A stretch of DNA of 64,000 bases, taken from assembly GCA_034521575.1 (NCBI GenBank), contig JAXHMJ010000005.1, positions 1,736,001 through 1,800,000 of the forward strand, written 5' to 3'. Of this stretch, positions 19,418 through 27,525 are shown piece after piece. Under the pieces are notes generated by a model, which made no database searches, was not told the origin of the DNA, and saw only the letters and a list, made by a program, of their open reading frames with translations. The position numbers and the translations under genes were made by a program. The stretch is from a candidate division KSB1 bacterium (GTDB taxonomy: Bacteria; Zhuqueibacterota; Zhuqueibacteria; Residuimicrobiales; Krinioviventaceae). The number at the start of each line of letters is the position of its first letter. The first letter of the stretch is position 1.

Positions 19418-21178
19418 ATGAACCTGAAAAGAACACATAATTGTGGTGAATTAAGACACTCCGATATTGATAAAACCGTGACGGTGATGGGATGGGTCGC
19501 AACCCGGCGTGATCATGGCGGTATCATTTTTATTGATTTACGCGATCGATGGGGCCTGACCCAGATCAATATTCGTCCGGAATCCAAAGCCTATGAAGAG
19601 GCAAAACGCCTGCGCAACGAATGGGTGGTGGCTTTTAGAGGAATTGTGGAATCCCGGCCGGACGGAATGATCAACAGCAAACTCGACACCGGTGAAATCG
19701 AGGTTCTCGCCCGGGAAATCGAGGTATTGAACAGCGCCGAGACCCCTCCCTTTAACATTACCGGTGACATTCAGGCCTCGGAGGATATCCGGCTCAAGTA
19801 TCGTTACCTGGATTTACGCCGAACCCGCATGCAGCATAACATCATCACCCGGCACCAGGCCGCTCAAACCGTACGCAATTACCTGTCCGGGCAGGATTTT
19901 CTGGAAATAGAGACCCCGTATTTGATGAAAAGCACACCGGAAGGCGCCCGGGATTATCTGGTGCCCAGCCGCGTCTCCAAAGGACGTTTTTTCGCATTGC
20001 CGCAATCCCCGCAGACTTATAAACAGCTGCTGATGATGTCCGGATTTGACCGGTATTTTCAAATTGTGCGGTGTTTTCGCGATGAAGACTTGCGCGCTGA
20101 CCGCCAGCCCGAGTTTACGCAGATCGATCTGGAAATGTCTTTTGTGGACGAAGAAGATGTCTACCAGATTGTAGAAGGACTCATGAAACGCGTTATGAAA
20201 GAGACTTTGAATATTGACATTCAGACTCCGTTCCCGCGCTTGTCCTACGACACCGCCATGCAAAAATACGGAACGGACCGTCCAGATCTGCGCTTTGGAC
20301 TCGAAATCGTCGATGTATCAGATATCGTCAAGGAATCGGAATTCAAAGTTTTTGCCTCTGCTGCAAAATCCGGAAAACTGGTCGCCGGCATTTGCGCTCC
20401 GGGCTGCGCCTCTTATTCGAGAAAACAGCAGGATGATCTGGCCGCCTGGGCGCGAAAACGCGGCGCCGGCGGACTCGCTGCGATCAAGATCGAAGAGGAT
20501 GGTATTGCCGGACCTCTGGCTAAATTTTTCAATGACACTCAGTCGCAGGCGTTAATCAAAGCGTTTGATGCGAATCCCGGAGACATGCTGTTTTTTTGCG
20601 CCGAAGAACGCGATCTCACCCGACAGATTCTGGCTGAATTACGAGTGGAACTGGCACACCGTCTGGAAATGATCGATGATAACGCTTATGCCCTTTCCTG
20701 GATTGTGGATTTTCCTCTTTTTGAATGGAGTCCGGAGCAGGGCCGCTATATTGCGCTGCACCACCCGTTCACCTCACCGGTTCCGGAGGATATTGAAAAA
20801 CTCACCCACGATCCGGACCATGTAAAGGCACGCGCCTATGATCTGGTTTTAAACGGGATGGAAATTGCAGGCGGCAGTATCAGGATTTCTGACCCGGAAT
20901 TGCAAAGCAAGATGTTCAAAGCGCTGAATATTCCCCCGGAAGAAGCAGAAAATAAATTCGGCTTTTTAATCAACGCGCTGAAATACGGCGCTCCGCCGCA
21001 TGGCGGCATTGCATTCGGATTTGACCGTCTGGCCATGATTCTCACACAGTCTTTATCTATACGTGATGTCATCGCATTTCCCAAAACGGCCAGCGCCACA
21101 TCGTTGATGGACGGCGCGCCGTCCGAAGTGGATATGCAGCAGTTGATTGAACTGGGATTGCGCATCCGCAAATCGTAA
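19418..21178 (+). CDS. aspS: Aspartyl-tRNA synthetase
   Basis: Class IIb synthetase of 586 residues, the bacterial length. The N-terminal OB fold binds the anticodon (VMGWVATRRDHGGIIFIDLR). Then FLEIETPYLMKSTPEGARDY, ALPQSPQTYKQLLMMSGFDR and RCFRDEDLRADRQPEFTQID form motif 2 and the aspartate site; a bacterial insertion domain (GAD, about 290-415) follows; motif 3 is HGGIAFGFDRLAMIL. The GAD insert and REDLRADRQPEF distinguish it from archaeal AspRS. An AAGG ribosome site is upstream. Whether it is discriminating or also charges tRNA-Asn cannot be read here. Confidence 0.97.
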   Translation: MNLKRTHNCGELRHSDIDKTVTVMGWVATRRDHGGIIFIDLRDRWGLTQINIRPESKAYEEAKRLRNEWVVAFRGIVESRPDGMINSKLDTGEIEVLAREIEVLNSAETPPFNITGDIQASEDIRLKYRYLDLRRTRMQHNIITRHQAAQTVRNYLSGQDFLEIETPYLMKSTPEGARDYLVPSRVSKGRFFALPQSPQTYKQLLMMSGFDRYFQIVRCFRDEDLRADRQPEFTQIDLEMSFVDEEDVYQIVEGLMKRVMKETLNIDIQTPFPRLSYDTAMQKYGTDRPDLRFGLEIVDVSDIVKESEFKVFASAAKSGKLVAGICAPGCASYSRKQQDDLAAWARKRGAGGLAAIKIEEDGIAGPLAKFFNDTQSQALIKAFDANPGDMLFFCAEERDLTRQILAELRVELAHRLEMIDDNAYALSWIVDFPLFEWSPEQGRYIALHHPFTSPVPEDIEKLTHDPDHVKARAYDLVLNGMEIAGGSIRISDPELQSKMFKALNIPPEEAENKFGFLINALKYGAPPHGGIAFGFDRLAMILTQSLSIRDVIAFPKTASATSLMDGAPSEVDMQQLIELGLRIRKS

Positions 21179-21216
21179 TTGGTTTTTATTTTTTTGAATG
21201 ATAACAAGGGAGCAAA

Positions 21217-21325
21217 ACCTAACGACGCCTTGCAGCAGATCGAAAAGGCACGCGGTCAAATTGGTATCAAAATGTCAGGCGCGGCGGCGCGCACCTTTTC
21301 GGCTGCTGAAGGCCAGCGGTTACAG
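21217..21325 (+). other. Long imperfect inverted repeat resembling an integron attC site
   Basis: Between aspS and rnhA an arm at 21227-21248 (GCCTTGCAGCAGATCGAAAAGG) pairs with 21294-21313 with a single unpaired G and a two-for-one mismatch, leaving a 45-base loop. The arms are flanked by ACCTAAC (21217-21223, fits the attC R'' consensus RYYYAAC) and by GTTACAG (21319-21325, only a partial fit to GTTRRRY). Unpaired bases in one arm are a hallmark of attC. No integrase or cassette array is visible, so it may instead be an unrelated RNA or repeat fold. Confidence 0.35.
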
Positions 21326-21353
21326 GACTAATTATTCAATTAGTCCTGTAACC
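21318..21353. repeat. Perfect 16-bp inverted repeat downstream of rnhA and aspS
   Basis: GGTTACAGGACTAATT (21318-21333) and its exact complement (21338-21353) flank a four-base loop. There is no U-tract on either side, so it is not a standard intrinsic terminator, but it sits between two convergent gene ends and could still stop or protect both transcripts. Confidence 0.7.
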
Positions 21354-21363
21354 ACAAACTCGA

Positions 21364-22068
21364 TCACCTCTCCAACCCTTTACCCCGGTTTTCATATCCT
21401 TCATCGATCTGATCTGCTGCTTCTCTGGCTGCTGTGACGGCAAGTGCATCGCAGCGTTCATTCTCTTTTTTCCCTCCATGCCCCTTTACCCATTCAAAAG
21501 TGACGGTATGCCTTTGAATTTGCTGCCATAACGTTTGCCAAAGATCAGCATTTGGAATCGTCTCACCCTTTTTTCTCCAGCGGTTTTGCTGCCAGTTATC
21601 CAAACGGCCTTTTAAAACCGCGTCCACTACATATTTAGAGTCGCTGCGCAGCAAAGCTTCTGATGGTTGTTTCAAACTTTCCAAAGCCGCAATACAAGCC
21701 ATCAATTCCATTCGATTGTTTGTCGTCAACCGATATCCGCCGGACAGTTCTTTTCTGCTGTCATGATACAATAAAACAGCGCCGTACCCGCCAGGTCCCG
21801 GATTATCCAGACTGCAGCCGTCGGTATAAATCAGCAGAATATCTTTCGGGGTTTCGGTTTCAGGTTTTATATGCTCATACTCTTTCGGAACTTTAATCCC
21901 CAGATATTCAAACCACGCCACTGCGTCCTCAAGATCATAAAAGCCTTTGTACAGAGCGGCAGGAAATCCTTCAACCTGCTGTTTAGCGCCTTGAGGGCCG
22001 GACCACTCGGTGTAAATTCCCGGTGTTTTTCCGCGCGCTACGGCATAGTATTTTCGCTTTTTCGGCAT
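21364..22068 (-). CDS. rnhA: Ribonuclease HI with N-terminal hybrid-binding domain
   Basis: Degrades RNA in RNA-DNA hybrids. Residues 1-55 are the RNase H1 hybrid-binding (viroplasmin-like) domain (YYAVARGKTPGIYTEWSG, ending near AVAWFEYLG), mostly seen in eukaryotic and some bacterial RNases H. After a linker, the catalytic domain has the four carboxylates: IYTDGCSLDNPGPGG, NNRMELMACIAALE, LRSDSKYVV and HGGKKENERCDALA. Length is 234 residues. GAGG precedes the ATG by four bases. A hairpin lies in the short space before the gene. Confidence 0.93.
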   Translation of the reverse strand: MPKKRKYYAVARGKTPGIYTEWSGPQGAKQQVEGFPAALYKGFYDLEDAVAWFEYLGIKVPKEYEHIKPETETPKDILLIYTDGCSLDNPGPGGYGAVLLYHDSRKELSGGYRLTTNNRMELMACIAALESLKQPSEALLRSDSKYVVDAVLKGRLDNWQQNRWRKKGETIPNADLWQTLWQQIQRHTVTFEWVKGHGGKKENERCDALAVTAAREAADQIDEGYENRGKGLER

Positions 22069-22101
22069 AAATCCTCATCATCGTTTATTTTCACAAACCT
22101 T

Positions 22102-22128
22102 CAACCAAAGCCTGTCCGGCTTTGGTTG
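22102..22128. repeat. Hairpin upstream of rnhA
   Basis: CAACCAAAGCC (22102-22112) and GGCTTTGGTTG (22118-22128) form a perfect 11-bp stem with a five-base loop. It lies 34 bases upstream of the rnhA start, beyond the SppA terminator. No U-tract follows. Confidence 0.5.
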
Positions 22129-22144
22129 TGGGTGAATTCAGCAA

Positions 22145-22171
22145 ACAGAAAAAGCGGGACGAACCCGCTTT
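22145..22171 (-). terminator. Intrinsic terminator of the SppA gene
   Basis: On the minus strand AAAGCGGG, a five-base loop, CCCGCTTT and then TTCTGTTT follow eight bases after the SppA stop codon. Stem and T-rich tail fit rho-independent termination. Confidence 0.75.
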
Positions 22172-22178
22172 CTGCCGT

Positions 22179-24569
22179 TCATTCACCGGTCAAGACAGCT
22201 TTATCCGGGTGTACCATAAACAACGGTTGATACGGATTGTCCAGCATCATACGGATATACTGATAAACCGGATCGGTTTCAGCCGGGGTTTGCAGGGGGG
22301 ACAGTTGACTGCCCAGATCAAACCATCCTTTATATTCAGGAATTTCAACAACCTCAACCAGTTGATCCGGATGAATACCGGCATCTTTTTTTGCCAGTTC
22401 AATGGCCGACAACAATCCGCCGATCTCATCGACCAGGCCGACCTGCATGCCGTCCAGACCGGAATAAACGCGGCCTTGCGCCAGAGAGCGAATACTATCA
22501 GCGTCCATGTTGCGGCCCTGCGCAACTTTGGCAATAAAACGATCATACATCGTAAGCACCAGTTTTTCAACCCGGGCGTTTTCTTCATCCGTCAAGGGAC
22601 GCCCGGGTATACGTCCCAGCAACGGCAGGGATACGCCGGCTATGGCATCAATATGTTCTCCGCGCTGGACATGGTCTGATGTCAGACCCAGCTTACTTCC
22701 AAACCCATCATCCCAAATCCAGCCGCCAATCACTCCAATAGAGCCGGTAATGGTATTGGGACCGGCAAGAATACGATCACCGTACATGGATATCCAATAG
22801 CCGCCGGATCCGGCCACCTCACCCTGGGTCACAATAACCGGTTTTTCTTTGGCGCATTGACGCAATTCCTCTGCCACGAGATCACTCGGCAAAGATTCTC
22901 CGCCGGGTGAATCCACACGAAACACCACAGCCTTGACCGAATTGTCTTTTGCCAGATTTCTAAATTGTTTGTGCAGCCAGCGTCCCCTAATGCCTTCATC
23001 CATGGCACAGACCCCGATTCCATAGACAAGCGCAATGCGCGGACGTTCCTTCCACTCATCTGTGATTAACGTGTGGTCCCGGAGCAAGGACGGTTTCAGA
23101 GGCATCAAATGTTTTCCATATTTGCTTTTCAATATGTCTTTCAAATCGATCCAGCGTGCCAGAGTATCCGTCAAACCCTGCTCCAGCGTTTCATCCGGCA
23201 ACAGCACGACTTTTTCATTCACCAGGTCATCAAATTGCCCGGATGAGAGCGAACGGGATTCGGATATCTCCTGGTGCAGAGTGCTATAAAAATCTTCCAA
23301 TAGCGCATTGAGCTGCTCCCGATCGCCGTCTGACATGTTCTCCCGGGAAAACATTTCAGCCGCGGATTTGTACTTGATAAAGCGCCATTCATCAAACTTT
23401 AGTCCCAGTTTTTCCAAAGTGCCTTTATAATACGTCCGATTGAACAAATAGCCGGGCAGCGTGAGCATCCCTTCAGGATCCATCACAATACGGTCGGCAG
23501 CGCTGGCAATCAAATACTGACTGGAGCCGCAGTTATCAATAAACGCGATGACTGATTTGCCTTTTTCCCGGATATCGGCAAGCGCAGTCCGGATTTCCCA
23601 GGCTTTTTCACTTCCCACACGCAGACCACTGATATTCAGAGCCACAACGTTTACACGCGGATCTGTTCCACACGCCTGAATATTACGCAGCACATCATAA
23701 AAGGCAACCTCATTGTCTTGTGATATTCGAAATGTCTGATAATTCACCGCGCCTCGCAGTTCAAGCGGGACATAAGAGCGATCGAGTCCCAGCAGCGGTG
23801 TGAACAAATTATCGCGCATCCCGCCGATTCTGATTTGGTGACTGTCATACATATGCTCCTGTTCTGCATCAAAATACTGTTGATGCGCATACGAAGACAT
23901 TCCAAAATCCAGGCTTAATCCAAGTGTAAATTGTTCGGTATCAAAATAACGCCCCACCAGATTGACGCCTTTTGCAACTTGCAGTGCGGCGCCGGCGCTC
24001 CATTGGCAATCATTGAACCGCGTATGATCATTCAGGTACAAATCACCGAAACATGTCAAAAACGAGGTACCAAAGGGGCGCACCCCCATTTCCAAAACAC
24101 CTTTTTTTTCATAATTCTCAGTCCCGTAATAACCGGCAGCGCCCAGCGAAAGATATTGCATCGGTCGCCATACAGCGCCGACAGACCATTCAGATTCGCG
24201 TGCAAATTGTTGGCGGTCACCGCGGGACCAGCCATAGCCCATACCCAATGCAAATGCCCGGTCTCCCCAAGCCGCTGAAACCTTGTAATCTGTGATCGAA
24301 TATCCATCCGAATGACGCTGACAGACTCCAAATCCCAGACCCTTCACCGCAGCGAATGCACCCCAATCGGTCTTTTTGTTGCGGGTGTTCCAATAATAAC
24401 GCGCTTCCGGCGCCTGCAGCAGGGCGCTGTTGGCCGGATTGATAAATCCCACCAGTCCCTGCTGGAAGGAACTGGAAGGCGCCATTGAAAAATCATAGCG
24501 GGAATACAAGGATTGACTCCACAACAGCGACGTTGCGGTCAATAGTATAAACAAAACAATTTTTTTCAT
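22179..24569 (-). CDS. SppA-family serine protease (S49) with N-terminal beta-barrel-like domain
   Basis: The open frame begins at 24704, but GAGGGGTG six bases before the ATG at 24569 and a signal peptide (MKKIVLFILLTATSLLWSQ) mark the true start, giving 796 residues. Residues 20-270 are strand-rich with many G, Y and W (FALGMGYGWSRGDRQQF, LSLGAAGYYG), like an outer-membrane barrel. The rest is a double SppA: the catalytic lysine in FIKYKSAAEMFSREN and the serine in GEVAGSGGYWISMYG, plus GSIGVIGGW. Standard SppA (about 600 residues) is an inner-membrane protein with no such domain. The fusion suggests an outer-membrane-linked protease, possibly still a signal peptide or lipoprotein protease. 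Confidence 0.86.
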   Translation of the reverse strand: MKKIVLFILLTATSLLWSQSLYSRYDFSMAPSSSFQQGLVGFINPANSALLQAPEARYYWNTRNKKTDWGAFAAVKGLGFGVCQRHSDGYSITDYKVSAAWGDRAFALGMGYGWSRGDRQQFARESEWSVGAVWRPMQYLSLGAAGYYGTENYEKKGVLEMGVRPFGTSFLTCFGDLYLNDHTRFNDCQWSAGAALQVAKGVNLVGRYFDTEQFTLGLSLDFGMSSYAHQQYFDAEQEHMYDSHQIRIGGMRDNLFTPLLGLDRSYVPLELRGAVNYQTFRISQDNEVAFYDVLRNIQACGTDPRVNVVALNISGLRVGSEKAWEIRTALADIREKGKSVIAFIDNCGSSQYLIASAADRIVMDPEGMLTLPGYLFNRTYYKGTLEKLGLKFDEWRFIKYKSAAEMFSRENMSDGDREQLNALLEDFYSTLHQEISESRSLSSGQFDDLVNEKVVLLPDETLEQGLTDTLARWIDLKDILKSKYGKHLMPLKPSLLRDHTLITDEWKERPRIALVYGIGVCAMDEGIRGRWLHKQFRNLAKDNSVKAVVFRVDSPGGESLPSDLVAEELRQCAKEKPVIVTQGEVAGSGGYWISMYGDRILAGPNTITGSIGVIGGWIWDDGFGSKLGLTSDHVQRGEHIDAIAGVSLPLLGRIPGRPLTDEENARVEKLVLTMYDRFIAKVAQGRNMDADSIRSLAQGRVYSGLDGMQVGLVDEIGGLLSAIELAKKDAGIHPDQLVEVVEIPEYKGWFDLGSQLSPLQTPAETDPVYQYIRMMLDNPYQPLFMVHPDKAVLTGE

Positions 24570-24615
24570 CAGAACACCCCTCATTTTGGTGTCAATTTTT
24601 TCAATGTTTTGAGAT

Positions 24616-25725
24616 TTATTCCCATTCAAATTTACAGGCAAGTCCAAGTTCATTACGCATCGTAACCATCTGTTGCTGCACCAAAGTCGGCAGCGGCACT
24701 CCACTTTTTATTCGTTCTGTACTGTGCCGGTATTCTTTCTCTCCATGCGTATAAATGCGATCAGCATGCTTTGCTTTTTGAGATGTACGCAGCGTCCGCA
24801 GGATATCACCCGTCGTGGCTTTAAACGCATCAATATCTGTAAACGCCTTGATATCAACGGCAATAAAAAAATGTCCCAGTCGAATGGGTATACGGTTTCC
24901 GTGTGTATCCAGACCGGATAACTGATTGAGGAATTGGCCCTGCTGCAAAGCGGTGGAAAGGATCTCCACCACAGTTGCAAATCCATAGCCCTTGTGACCG
25001 CCTGTTTCCTCTGTAATTCCGCCCAGAGGGGTTAAAGCGGCTTTTCCCGCACTCAACGCCTCAAGCGCCTGATCGGCGTCCAGAACCGGCTCTCCGTTCC
25101 TATCGACAACCCAACCGGATACCAGCTCTTTGCCTTCGCGTGCATATTGTTCAATTTTTCCCCGCTGACACATAGAGGTCGCATGATCATTGACAAAGGG
25201 AAATGCTTCATCCGACGGCATGCCGAAAACGAGCGGATTGGTACCCAGCAAATTCTGGACGCCAAAGGTCGGTGCAACAGAAGGTCGGGCATTGGTGCCT
25301 GTGATGCCGATCATATTATGCTCACAGGCCATCATGGGATAATACGCGGCAATCCCGTAATGGGTCGAGTTTTTTGCGATGACCATACCGATTCCATAGG
25401 TTCCGGCCTTTTCGATTGCGATATCCATACATTTTTTTGCAATAACCATCCCCATTCCGTTATGCCCGTCAATCACAGCGACAGCAGCGGTGTCTCGAAC
25501 CGTCTCAAAATTTGTTTCAGCGTTTTGGATTTTATACTTTATTACCCGATCGTAATAAATGGGTTTAAGTCTGCCAATCCCGTGCGAATCGATTCCGCGC
25601 AGATCGGCTGCATTTAATACATCGGCACAGATATCTGCATCTTCCGGGGGAACACCCATTCCTTTAAAAACATCATATTCATATTGTTTAAGGTCTGTCA
25701 AAGAAATTTTGATATGTGCTTGCAT
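24616..25725 (-). CDS. Ldh2/MDH2-family malate/L-lactate dehydrogenase
   Basis: NAD(P)H-linked 2-hydroxyacid/2-oxoacid oxidoreductase of the second malate/lactate dehydrogenase family, about 369 residues. The start is the ATG at 25725 with AGGAG five bases upstream; the frame continues 11 codons further without a ribosome site. Family motifs: ADLRGIDSHGIGRLKPIYY (catalytic H), VIDGHNGMGMVIAKKCM, GTNPLVFGMPS, DHATSMCQRGKIE (GKI lysine), GGHKGYGFATVVEILS. Members act on malate, lactate, ureidoglycolate or sulfolactate, which sequence alone cannot resolve. It is separated by about 47 bases from SppA. Confidence 0.88.
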   Translation of the reverse strand: MQAHIKISLTDLKQYEYDVFKGMGVPPEDADICADVLNAADLRGIDSHGIGRLKPIYYDRVIKYKIQNAETNFETVRDTAAVAVIDGHNGMGMVIAKKCMDIAIEKAGTYGIGMVIAKNSTHYGIAAYYPMMACEHNMIGITGTNARPSVAPTFGVQNLLGTNPLVFGMPSDEAFPFVNDHATSMCQRGKIEQYAREGKELVSGWVVDRNGEPVLDADQALEALSAGKAALTPLGGITEETGGHKGYGFATVVEILSTALQQGQFLNQLSGLDTHGNRIPIRLGHFFIAVDIKAFTDIDAFKATTGDILRTLRTSQKAKHADRIYTHGEKEYRHSTERIKSGVPLPTLVQQQMVTMRNELGLACKFEWE

Positions 25726-25925
25726 CCTCGCTCCTTTCTGGCAAAAATCAGTAATCAATTCTCGGGGAGAAATAAAAATAGCAAAAACATCTTACAATCA
25801 CAACCGGTTTTAGCCGCAACATCCCTCTAAGGTTCAGCGAACAACAGAATAAGGGTTATCCCGATTGTATGACACCTTTGCAAATGATATATTATGGTGT
25901 CAATTAAAACAATTCGGGAGGATTT

Positions 25926-26501
25926 ATGGATACGAAAAATGAACAACAACGGCAGGAATTTGAAAACGTAGCACTTGAACATATGGATTCTCTATACAGC
26001 ACAGCGCTTCGATATACACACAATGTTCAGGAAGCTGAAGACCTGGTACAGGATACTTATATGCGTGCATATCGTTTCTTTGACAAGTACCAGAAAGGCA
26101 CAAATTTTCGCGCATGGATTTTCCGAATCATGACCAATACATTTATCAACAAATACCGCAAAAAGAAAAGACAGCCGCAAAAAGTTGAACTTGACAAGGT
26201 GGCATTCAGCATCAAACAAAAAGATGAACAGAAAAAACTCGGTCAGTGGTATAAATATGACGAAAGCAGATATGACGGCTATTTCGATGATGAAGTTTCA
26301 AAGGCTTTATCAAAATTATCAGATTATTTTAGGATCGTTGTTTTATTGGCTGATGTTGAAGGATTTACCTACAAGGAAATTGCAAAAATAATCGACCGGC
26401 CGAATGGAACCGTCATGTCACGTCTGTTCCGGGGACGACGTATCCTGAAAAACATGCTCTCTGATTATGCCAAAGATGAAGGATATGCTTATAGCCGTTA
26501 A
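25926..26501 (+). CDS. ECF sigma factor (RpoE-like)
   Basis: RNA polymerase sigma factor with region 2 (LRYTHNVQEAEDLVQDTYMR, including the DLVQDTY core-binding helix) and region 4 (VLLADVEGFTYKEIAKIIDR plus GTVMSRLFRGRRIL, the helix-turn-helix that reads the -35 box). The 191-residue length lacks sigma regions 1 and 3 except a charged linker. GGGAGG sits five bases before the ATG. No anti-sigma factor lies next to it: the flanks are a convergent aldolase and a divergent dehydrogenase. A strong terminator follows the gene. It probably works in an envelope-stress type regulon, an inference from family. Confidence 0.93.
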   Translation: MDTKNEQQRQEFENVALEHMDSLYSTALRYTHNVQEAEDLVQDTYMRAYRFFDKYQKGTNFRAWIFRIMTNTFINKYRKKKRQPQKVELDKVAFSIKQKDEQKKLGQWYKYDESRYDGYFDDEVSKALSKLSDYFRIVVLLADVEGFTYKEIAKIIDRPNGTVMSRLFRGRRILKNMLSDYAKDEGYAYSR

Positions 26502-26550
26502 TGAGGGCGATACAGTCAAAACATGTATCATTTAAAAAAATCGGACAAAT

Positions 26551-26593
26551 GCCCTGATCTCTTGTTGATTGTGAGATTTCAGGGCTTTTTTTT
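26551..26593 (+). terminator. Intrinsic terminator after the sigma factor gene
   Basis: GCCCTGATCTC (26551-26561) pairs with GAGATTTCAGGGC (26573-26585) with a small bulge, followed by eight T (26586-26593). The U-tract stops the plus-strand sigma gene; the minus side has only a weaker T stretch for the convergent aldolase. Confidence 0.85.
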
Positions 26594-26599
26594 AAAATG

Positions 26600-27460
26600 T
26601 TATGCCTGATTATGGCTTTTAAACATTTCTATTTGTTCAGCTACAATCTGAGCAACCGCCGCCTTGATTTCCCGGATCATTTCCGGATAATCGTGATATT
26701 TTTTTTGATCCCGAGCCAGAAAAGACCGGGCCCCGGCCAGCGCGCGTTGAGACAGTCCCGTATAAAAATTGATTTTGCAAATACCCAGTCGAATAGCTTT
26801 TTGAAAATCCGAAAAAGACAATCCCGATCCGCCGTGTAACACCAGAGGAATATTGGCGTTTTTTTGAATTTTCGACAATCTGTCAAAATCAAGACGCGGG
26901 GTACCCTTGTACTGACCATGTGAATTTCCGATCGCGACCGCAAGGGCATCAATTTCCGTTTTTTTGACAAAATCCGCGGCTCGATCCGGATCTGTGAACA
27001 AATCGGGATCAGCTTCACTTGTCAGCCCGCCTTTACTGTCTCCGCCCACAGCTCCCAGTTCACCCTCCACCGTGATTCCCAGGGGATGGCATAACTCAAC
27101 ACAATGTCTGGTCTTTTCCACATTTTCGTCATAGTTGTACCCGGAAGCATCAAACATGACCGACGTAAACCCGAGTCGTATCGCTTTGAGGACAGCATTC
27201 AGGTCTTGCCCATGATCCAGATTCAAGGCAACAGGAATGCTCGATTGGACAGCCATTCGTCTTGCAGTATTACAGATCAGATCCAGGTTCAGGTACGGAA
27301 AATGCACTTGTGCAATATTCAATATCACCGGAGCATTCAAAGATTCCGCGGTTTCAATGATCGCTTGCAAAAAAGTGACATCGACAATATTAAAGGCGCC
27401 CACCGCATATTGGTTCTGAGAGGCATGATCCAGAATACGTTTCATATCACAAAGCGGCAT
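26600..27460 (-). CDS. Class II fructose/tagatose-bisphosphate aldolase family
   Basis: Zinc aldolase splitting a ketose 1,6-bisphosphate, about 286 residues. Start is ATG 27460 with AGGAG seven bases upstream; the open frame starts 11 codons earlier. The zinc-binding and catalytic motifs are present: LNLDHGQDLNAVLKAIRLG, SVMFDASGYNYDENVEKT, VEGELGAVGG, IDALAVAIGNSHG and LVLHGGSGLSFSDF. The short length and YKGTPRLDFDRL stretch are closer to GatY/KbaY or FbaA-type short enzymes than to the 350-residue FbaA. Which sugar it uses is unknown. No neighbouring sugar genes. Confidence 0.88.
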   Translation of the reverse strand: MPLCDMKRILDHASQNQYAVGAFNIVDVTFLQAIIETAESLNAPVILNIAQVHFPYLNLDLICNTARRMAVQSSIPVALNLDHGQDLNAVLKAIRLGFTSVMFDASGYNYDENVEKTRHCVELCHPLGITVEGELGAVGGDSKGGLTSEADPDLFTDPDRAADFVKKTEIDALAVAIGNSHGQYKGTPRLDFDRLSKIQKNANIPLVLHGGSGLSFSDFQKAIRLGICKINFYTGLSQRALAGARSFLARDQKKYHDYPEMIREIKAAVAQIVAEQIEMFKSHNQA

Positions 27461-27525
27461 GAATAATCTCCTGTAAAGCCGTTCGAAATGCAAATTTTCG
27501 ATTCATATTCCTCGCCCGGGTTTTT

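Noticed and set aside
21198-21437. A 79-codon plus-strand open frame after aspS
   Set aside because: It runs through two inverted repeats into the opposite rnhA gene; composition is not protein-like.
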